Of a stretch of 64,000 nucleotides of DNA, positions 58,798 through 64,000 are shown in pieces (the first letter of the stretch is position 1; each line of letters starts with the position of its first letter). Both the position numbers and the translations under genes were made by a program. The DNA comes from DASRHY01 sp035650275 (GTDB lineage Bacteria > Actinomycetota > Actinomycetes > Propionibacteriales > Kribbellaceae). The notes beneath the pieces were generated by a model that ran no database searches, was not told where the DNA came from, and saw only the letters and a list, made by a program, of their open reading frames with translations. Location: contig DASRHY010000196.1 of assembly GCA_035650275.1 (NCBI GenBank), positions 1 through 64,000 of the forward strand, in the 5' to 3' direction.

Positions 58798-60431
58798 GCG
58801 CCTGAAGGGATGTGCCCAGGGCGGCTTGGGGTCCGGCCGTCGCGCATCCGGAGCGCCCGGCCGGGGAGGGCATCGCTGCGGGTGCCGTCGGCGATCACGG
58901 CGGTGCCGTTGACGAACACCCAGGGGATGCCGGCCGCCTGCCGCCGGGGCTGGTCGAACGTCGCGGTGTCGGTCACCGTCTCGGGGTCGAACAGCACCAG
59001 ATCGGCGTGGTAGCCCTCCCGGACCAGACCCCGGCTGTCCAGGCGCAGCCGGGCCGCGGGCCGTCCGGTGAGGTGGTGGATGCAGTCGGCCAGCTCGAGA
59101 ACGCCGAGCTCGCGCACGTAGTGCCCGAGGTAGCGCGGGAAGGTGCCCCAGGCCCGTGGATGCGGCTTGGCACCCGCCAGGATCGCGTCCGAGCCGCCGC
59201 AGTGCGTGCGGTGCCGCATGATCGCGCGGACGTTCTCCTCGTGCCCGATGTGCTGCAGGATCGTGGTGCCCAACCGGTCGCGGAGCAGCAGGTCGAAGCA
59301 CACCTCCGACGGCGCGGTGCCGGTCCGTTCCGCCAGCGCCGCGACAGTGCTGCCGACCGCGCCCGCCAGGTCCGGGTTGCGCACCCCGCTGATCTCGATC
59401 GTGGCCCAGTCGGCGACACAGCCGTGGCAGCCGTCGCTGCCGACCTGCTCCAGCTCGAACCGGATCCGTTCCCGGGTCGCGGGATCGGCGAGCTGGGCCA
59501 GCTGCGCGTCCGGGCCGCCGGTCGCGGTCCAGCTCGGCAGTAGCGAGACCAGCGTGGTGGCACCGGGCAGGTATGGGTAGGTGTCGGTGGTGACGTCCAC
59601 GCCGTCCGCGAGGGCGGCGTCCAGCAGCGCCAGCAGGTCGCCGGCCCGGCCGCGGTTCGGCTCGAAGTTCATCACGGCGTGCGTCAGGTGCAGCGCACAG
59701 CCGGACGCCCGGGCCACCTCGACCATCTCGGCGTACGCCGCCAGCGCGCCGTTGCCGTACGAGCGCTGGTGCGGGCTGTAGTAGCCGCCGTACGACGCCA
59801 CCACCCGGCACAGCTCGACCAGCTCGGCGGTGTCCGCGAACATCCCCGGCGGGTAGGTCAGCCCGCTGCTCATCCCGGCCGCGCCCTCGGCCAGCCCGGT
59901 CGCGAGCAGGTCGCGCATCCGGTCCAGCTCGGCCGGTGCGGCGGGCCGGTTCTCGGGACCGACCACCAGCATCCGCAGCGTGCCCTGCGGGACCAGGTAC
60001 GCCGCGTGGCAGGCGATGCCGCTGCGGTCCAGCCGGTCCAGGTACTCGCCGACGCTGGTCCAGTCGAAGTCGAAGTCGTCCGGCTCGTCGTTCCAGCCGG
60101 CGATCTGCTGTCGCAGCGCGGTGCGGGTCGGCTCGTCCACCGGTGCGTACGACAGGCCGTCCTGGCCGAGCACCTCGCAGGTCACGCCCTGGCTCACCTT
60201 CGCGGTGTGCTGCGGGTTCGCCAGGATCTGCAGATCGGAATGTGCATGCATGTCGATGAAGCCGGGCGCCAGCACCAGCCCGGCCGCATCGATCCGCTGC
60301 CGTGCAGCCGTGCCCGACTGGTTGCCGATAGCAACGATGCGGCTGTCGTCGACGAGCACGTCTGCGAGCACCCCGGGCGCACCGGTGCCGTCGACCACGA
60401 GCGCGCCGGAGACCAGCAGGTCGGCCGGCAT
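58794..60431 (-). CDS. N-acyl-D-amino-acid deacylase (D-aminoacylase) family amidohydrolase
   Basis: Zinc amidohydrolase of 545 residues hydrolysing N-acyl-D-amino acids. LLVSGALVVDGTGAPGVLADVL at the start, VLAPGFIDMHAHSDLQILAN (HxH plus Asp), KVSQGVTCEVLGQDGLSYAP, TLRMLVVGPENRPA, CALHLTHAVMNFEPNRGRAG and the C-terminal AGIPWVFVNGTAVIADGTRS. ATG 60431 is chosen; the frame extends upstream only into non-homologous sequence and that codon just overlaps the preceding gene's stop. Operon with the fold-type III PLP gene. Confidence 0.88.
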   Translation of the reverse strand: MPADLLVSGALVVDGTGAPGVLADVLVDDSRIVAIGNQSGTAARQRIDAAGLVLAPGFIDMHAHSDLQILANPQHTAKVSQGVTCEVLGQDGLSYAPVDEPTRTALRQQIAGWNDEPDDFDFDWTSVGEYLDRLDRSGIACHAAYLVPQGTLRMLVVGPENRPAAPAELDRMRDLLATGLAEGAAGMSSGLTYPPGMFADTAELVELCRVVASYGGYYSPHQRSYGNGALAAYAEMVEVARASGCALHLTHAVMNFEPNRGRAGDLLALLDAALADGVDVTTDTYPYLPGATTLVSLLPSWTATGGPDAQLAQLADPATRERIRFELEQVGSDGCHGCVADWATIEISGVRNPDLAGAVGSTVAALAERTGTAPSEVCFDLLLRDRLGTTILQHIGHEENVRAIMRHRTHCGGSDAILAGAKPHPRAWGTFPRYLGHYVRELGVLELADCIHHLTGRPAARLRLDSRGLVREGYHADLVLFDPETVTDTATFDQPRRQAAGIPWVFVNGTAVIADGTRSDALPGRALRMRDGRTPSRPGHIPSGA

Positions 60432-61744
60432 CAGAAGAAGGTCCGGACCAGGTCGACCACCACCGGGTCGTCGGAGTCGGCGTCGTCGAGCATCGGGATC
60501 AGCGCCCACTTGTCGAACGCGGTGCACGGGTGCGACAGCCCGAGCCGTAGCTCGTCGCCGACCCGCACCGGCGCCTCGCCGTTCGGGGTGAACCGGAGGA
60601 ACCCGTGCTGGTCGTTCACCTTGGTCACGGTCAGTCCGTCGAGCCGCCGCGCCGAGTCGCCCGGCGAGCGCGGCCGGAGCAGCTGCGGCTCCGGCAGGCC
60701 CTCGTCGAACGGCAGGTCGCGCTTGCCCGCGTCGTACAGCGCCAGCCCGGGCTCGGGCTGCGAGCTGACCCGGACCCAGCCGTGGATCGCGGGCACCAGC
60801 CGCTCGCCGTCGGTGCGCGGTGCGGCGCCGAGCGGGGAGGTCGTGCGGTAGATCCCGTCGTCGTGCGCGATGTACGCGCCGGACCGCAGCAGCACCCGGG
60901 CACCGTCCGCGGTGAGCGGGCCGAGTACCTCGGCAACCAGGTCGAAGAACGTACTGCCGCCCGCGGACACCACCGGCACCAGCCCGTCGTCGTACAGCGG
61001 CCGCAGCCCGGCGTGCACCGCGGCCAGCTCGGCCAGGTAGGCCCGGATCCGGTCGAGGCCCGGTGCGGCGGTGTCGTTGCCGAGCGCGGCCTCGTACCCG
61101 CCGACTCCGGCCAGCCGGAGTGCCGGTGCCGCGGCCACCGCGCGGCCGACGGCGAGCGCGGTCTCCCGGTCCCGGGTGCCGGTCCGGCCGCCGTCGCCAC
61201 CGACCTCGACCAGCACGTCCAGCGCCCGGCCGTCAGCCGGCAGGGCGGCGGTCATCAGCTCGACGGTGCGCACCGAGTCGGCCCAGACCAGCACCTGGAA
61301 CCCGTCGTCGGCGGCCAGCTCGGCGGCGATCCAGTGCAGCGCGAGCGGCGAGATCACCTCGTTCGCGATCAGCACCCGGCTGACTCCGAACGCGCGGGCA
61401 ACGGCGAGCTGGGACGGGTTCGCCAGCGTAATCGCCCAGGCCCCGGCGTCCAGCTGCGCCGCCCACAGCGCCGGCGCCATCGTGGTCTTGCCGTGCGGCG
61501 CGAGGTCCAGCCCGTGCCCGGCGCACCAGCGCCGCATGGTCGCCACGTTGTGCTCGATGCCGGCGGCCGACACGCTGAGCAGCGGGGTCGGCAGCTCGGA
61601 CAACCGTGGCGCGTCCGCCAGCACCTCGTGCACGGTCCGGCCCCACCACGCGGGGGGCACCGCCTTGAACTGCCAGCCGAGTCGTTCGTCGGCCAGGGCG
61701 GCGAGCGCCGCGCGGTCGAGGACGGCCGGATCAGGTGCGGGCAT
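60431..61744 (-). CDS. Fold-type III PLP amino acid deaminase (D-serine/D-threonine dehydratase-like)
   Basis: Enzyme of 437 residues with the alanine-racemase-type barrel. LDLAPHGKTTMAPALWAAQL carries the PLP lysine, VLVEVGGDGGRTGTRD and VPVVSAGGSTFFD lie in the barrel. The C-terminal domain has NDQHGFL and LSHPCTAFDKW, the zinc-binding His and Cys of eukaryotic-type D-serine dehydratase. It presumably deaminates the D-amino acid released by the deacylase. ATG 61744 is preferred. Divergent from the PfkB kinase, with an inverted repeat in between. Confidence 0.87.
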   Translation of the reverse strand: MPAPDPAVLDRAALAALADERLGWQFKAVPPAWWGRTVHEVLADAPRLSELPTPLLSVSAAGIEHNVATMRRWCAGHGLDLAPHGKTTMAPALWAAQLDAGAWAITLANPSQLAVARAFGVSRVLIANEVISPLALHWIAAELAADDGFQVLVWADSVRTVELMTAALPADGRALDVLVEVGGDGGRTGTRDRETALAVGRAVAAAPALRLAGVGGYEAALGNDTAAPGLDRIRAYLAELAAVHAGLRPLYDDGLVPVVSAGGSTFFDLVAEVLGPLTADGARVLLRSGAYIAHDDGIYRTTSPLGAAPRTDGERLVPAIHGWVRVSSQPEPGLALYDAGKRDLPFDEGLPEPQLLRPRSPGDSARRLDGLTVTKVNDQHGFLRFTPNGEAPVRVGDELRLGLSHPCTAFDKWALIPMLDDADSDDPVVVDLVRTFF

Positions 61745-61768
61745 GCAGGCTCCTCGTGATTGCGTATT

Positions 61769-61786
61769 GTGCAACGTCCATTGCAC
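61769..61786. promoter_or_regulatory. Candidate IclR operator
   Basis: GTGCAA-N6-TTGCAC, a perfect inverted repeat between the divergent deaminase and kinase genes, 83 bases before the kinase. The IclR regulator is encoded just downstream of the kinase. Confidence 0.5.
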
Positions 61787-61850
61787 TGTCTGATCCGACG
61801 GTTGTAACATCGCCGCCGAATCAGGGTCAACGGTTCCACAGGAGGCGGCC

Positions 61851-62831
61851 GTGCCGAGCTCGGTCTGTGTCGGCGAGGGCATGGTGGTGCTGACCCCGCA
61901 GACCAGCGCGCCGCTGCAGGACGTCGAGCTGTTCCGCCGCTCGGTCGGCGGCGCGGAGTGCAACGTCGCCGGAGGCCTCGCCGCGCTGGGCGTCCGCAGT
62001 GCCTGGCTGTCCCGGCTCGGTGCGGACCCCTTCGGCGCCGAGGTACGGCGGGTGCTCGAGGCGCGCGGTGTCGACACCGGTGCGGTCGAGCTCGACCCGG
62101 GCCGCCCGACCGGCTTGTACGTCAAGGACACCGAGGCCGGCCGGATGCACTACTACCGCACCGGCTCGGCCGCCTCCGCGCTCGGACCCGCGTACCTCGA
62201 CCGGCCCGAGGTGGTACGCCGGCTGGCGAGCGCGGACCTGGTGCACACCACCGGGATCACCCCGGCGCTGTCCGCGAGTACGGCCGCGCTGCTGGAACGG
62301 CTCGCGGCCGAGCGCCGGTGCCCGCTCAGCGTGGACCTGAACTGGCGGCCGGCACTGTGGCGGGACCGCGACACCGCACCGCTGTATGCGCTGCTCCGGG
62401 CAGCGGACGTGGTGTTCCTCGGCGCCGACGAGGCGGAGGCGTTCGCCGGTACCGCCGACCCGGCCGCGCTGCGCGCGAACCTGCTGAAGCCGTCCGCGAC
62501 CCTGGTGCTGAAGGCGGGTGCGGGTGCGGTGCTGGCGATCCCGCCGGGCGAGGCCCCGGTCGAGGTGCCGGCTCTCACCGTCGATGTGGTCGAGCCGGTC
62601 GGCGCCGGCGACGCGTTCGCGGCCGGGTATCTGGCCGCAACCCTGCATGGCCTGCCGGTCCCGCGGCGGCTGCGGCTCGGCCACCTGTGTGCCGCCAGCG
62701 TGCTCGCCGTACCGGACGACCATGCGGCCCCGCCGCCACGCGAGGTCCGCGACGCCCTCCTGTCCTGCTCCGAGCGCGAGTGGTCCGGCGTCCGGGTGGG
62801 TCCGGACGGGATCGCGGCACCGGTGCGATGA
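61851..62831 (+). CDS. PfkB-family sugar kinase (2-keto-3-deoxygluconate kinase-like)
   Basis: Ribokinase-fold kinase of 326 residues. CVGEGMVVLTPQTSAPLQDV, the glycine-rich GGAECNVAGGLAALGVRSAWL, GLYVKDTEAGRMHYYRTGSA, and the anionic-hole signature VEPVGAGDAFAAGYLAATLH (catalytic Asp) near the end. GTG 61851 with GGAGGCGG upstream. Often paired with D-amino acid and 2-oxo-sugar catabolic genes; the substrate is probably a keto-deoxy acid. Followed at 20 bases by the IclR gene. Confidence 0.88.
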   Translation: MPSSVCVGEGMVVLTPQTSAPLQDVELFRRSVGGAECNVAGGLAALGVRSAWLSRLGADPFGAEVRRVLEARGVDTGAVELDPGRPTGLYVKDTEAGRMHYYRTGSAASALGPAYLDRPEVVRRLASADLVHTTGITPALSASTAALLERLAAERRCPLSVDLNWRPALWRDRDTAPLYALLRAADVVFLGADEAEAFAGTADPAALRANLLKPSATLVLKAGAGAVLAIPPGEAPVEVPALTVDVVEPVGAGDAFAAGYLAATLHGLPVPRRLRLGHLCAASVLAVPDDHAAPPPREVRDALLSCSEREWSGVRVGPDGIAAPVR

Positions 62832-62850
62832 GCCGGAGGGCATCGGTCCG

Positions 62851-63597
62851 ATGAGCCAGAGCCTGTCCCGGGCGCTGCGGATCCTGACCCGGCTCGGCGA
62901 CGGCGAGCAGTCGCTGGACGATCTCGCCGGCGAGCTCGGTGTGCACAAGACGACCGTGCTGCGGCTGCTGCGCACGATGGAGGCGGACGGTTTCGTCCGG
63001 CATGACGCCGGTCACCGCTACAGCCTCGGCGCTCGGCTGTTCGCGCTCGCGGACGCGGCCGGCGAGCAGTACGTGGTCCGCCGGGTCGCCGCGCCGCACC
63101 TGCGGGAACTGAACCGCAAGACCGGGCAGACCGTGCACCTGGCGGCGTACGAGAACGGCCAGGTGCTGTATATCGACAAGCTGGACAGCGTGCACGCGGT
63201 CCGGATGTACTCCCAGGTCGGCGTACCGGCCATGCTGCACTGCACCGCGGTCGGCAAGGTGCTGCTGGCGGCCCTGCCCGAGGGGCAACGCGCCACGGTG
63301 CTGGCCGGGCTGAACTACCACCGGTACACCGACCGGACCATCACCGAACCGGACCGGCTGCGCGCCGAGCTGGACCGGATCCGCGAGCAGGGCTGGGCCC
63401 AGGACCATGCCGAGCACGAGTCGTTCATCAACTGCGTCGGCGCTCCGGTGACCGACGGAACCGGCCGGGCCGTCGCCGCGGTGTCGATCTCAGTCCCGGA
63501 CGTGCTGCTCAGCCACGACCAGGTGCTCGCCCTGCTCCCCGACCTGCTCACCACGGCAGCTGCCATCAGCAACGACTACGCACAAGGAGCCTTATGA
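62851..63597 (+). CDS. IclR-family transcriptional regulator
   Basis: Regulator of 248 residues: winged helix SLSRALRILTRLGDGEQSLD, LGVHKTTVLRLLRTMEADGF; C-terminal GAF-like ligand domain with VHLAAYENGQVLYIDKLDSV, CTAVGKVLLAALPEG and DHAEHESFINCVGAPVTDGT. ATG 62851 follows GGAGGG. Likely controls the divergent deaminase-deacylase and kinase genes through the GTGCAA/TTGCAC site. Its stop overlaps the RidA ATG (ATGA). Confidence 0.92.
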   Translation: MSQSLSRALRILTRLGDGEQSLDDLAGELGVHKTTVLRLLRTMEADGFVRHDAGHRYSLGARLFALADAAGEQYVVRRVAAPHLRELNRKTGQTVHLAAYENGQVLYIDKLDSVHAVRMYSQVGVPAMLHCTAVGKVLLAALPEGQRATVLAGLNYHRYTDRTITEPDRLRAELDRIREQGWAQDHAEHESFINCVGAPVTDGTGRAVAAVSISVPDVLLSHDQVLALLPDLLTTAAAISNDYAQGAL

Positions 63598-64000
63598 CCG
63601 AGAAGACCGAGAAGACCGCCGTCACACCCGACTCCGCCGCGCCCGCGGGGGTGCCGCTCTCGCCCGGTGTGCGGAAGGGAAGCGTGCTGCAGGTCGCCGG
63701 CCAGGGGGCGTCGGATCTGGTGACCGGCGAGTACCCGCACCCCGGTGACCTGGCCGCCCAGACCCGGCTCACGTTGCAGAACGTCGAGGCGGTGCTGAGC
63801 GCGGGCGGCGCCACGTTCGACGACGTTGTCATGATGCGGGTCTACCTGAGCACCCGGGACGACTTCGGGCCGATGAACGAGGTGTACGCCGAGTACCTGC
63901 GCGAGCGGCTGCCGAGCGGGGTGTTCCCGGCCCGGACCACGGTGATCGTCGGGCTGCCGCGCGCGGACATGCTGGTCGAGATCGACGCCCTCGCCGTCCT
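63594..64000 (+). CDS. RidA (YjgF/UK114) family enamine/imine deaminase, partial
   Basis: The gene runs off the right edge; 135 residues are visible. A short charged leader (MTEKTEKTAVT) precedes the chorismate-lyase-like fold: GVPLSPGVRKGSVLQVAGQG, LAAQTRLTLQNVEAVLSAGG, FDDVVMMRVYLSTRDDFGPM, VFPARTTVIVGLPRADMLVE with the conserved arginine (R of ARTTV). RidA hydrolyses reactive 2-aminoacrylate-type imines made by PLP dehydratases, a logical partner for the D-amino acid deaminase of this locus. AAGGAG precedes ATG 63594. Confidence 0.9.
   Translation, partial: MTEKTEKTAVTPDSAAPAGVPLSPGVRKGSVLQVAGQGASDLVTGEYPHPGDLAAQTRLTLQNVEAVLSAGGATFDDVVMMRVYLSTRDDFGPMNEVYAEYLRERLPSGVFPARTTVIVGLPRADMLVEIDALAV

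Noticed and set aside
57211..59811. 866-codon minus-strand frame over rplA, the PheRS-like gene and the deacylase
   Set aside because: Covers the rplA terminator and three real genes; no recognisable domain.
1..64000. CRISPR array, prophage or integrase-linked island
   Set aside because: No regularly spaced repeats, cas genes, phage structural genes, integrase or transposase were found on either strand.

Overview
The window is high-GC actinobacterial chromosome. GTG starts, ATGA/GTGA stop-start overlaps, an HspR-type operator and the block tRNA-Thr/tRNA-Met/rpmG, hadAB/murB, tRNA-Trp/secE/nusG/rplK/rplA all point to Actinobacteria. The gene style fits a Nocardioidaceae/Kribbella-like soil organism, but that genus-level guess is inference.

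Layout. 0-8.5 kb: the edge of a peptide-type ABC permease, an ArsR-type regulator, a repeat-bearing winged-helix protein, a YCII/ECF42 sigma pair, lon behind a HAIR operator, a VOC protein, and a GH125 mannosidase preceded by a large perfect inverted repeat. 8.5-17.9 kb: a small Tat-signal protein with a DUF4331 protein, a MacB-like ABC exporter, and a large SARP/BTAD-ATPase-TPR regulator. 36.2-40.7 kb: a secreted subtilase-like protein with an altered catalytic site, an internally shortened epimerase, and a MarR/MFS pair. 40.7-57.3 kb: the housekeeping block, broken up by accessory genes (FAD monooxygenase/PadR/hydroxyacid oxidase, adenosine deaminase, an HEXXH protein, trpB2, MFS, SMP-30, ECF/anti-sigma, aspartate aminotransferase). 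57.3-64 kb: a single-chain PheRS-like protein and a D-amino-acid catabolic locus (deacylase, fold-type III PLP enzyme, PfkB kinase, IclR, RidA).

The most interesting part is 17.9-36.2 kb. It combines three gene sets rarely discussed together. (1) All three subunits of the AllFGH oxamate carbamoyltransferase (DUF1116, FdrA, DUF2877) plus a carbamate kinase. (2) A five-gene operon containing a phosphosulfolactate synthase homologue, two different aspartase/fumarase-superfamily lyases and a D-cysteine-desulfhydrase-like PLP enzyme; this is the enzyme set of bacterial coenzyme M biosynthesis. (3) Genes of the Nit1C/'MSMEG_0565-0572, Sll0783-0787' nitrogen-starvation cluster (AIR-synthase-like, Sll0783-like, glycosyltransferase, radical SAM, GNAT), with no nitrilase in view. 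An XRE-cupin regulator sits in the middle. A palindrome with core ACTATAGT recurs at the promoters of every transcription unit (17.9, 21.8, 23.2, 29.95 and 33.3 kb). This suggests one regulon, and the core is also a two-way -10 element. I infer a single nitrogen/carbamoyl metabolic system that uses coenzyme M or a related sulfonate; its substrate cannot be read from the sequence.
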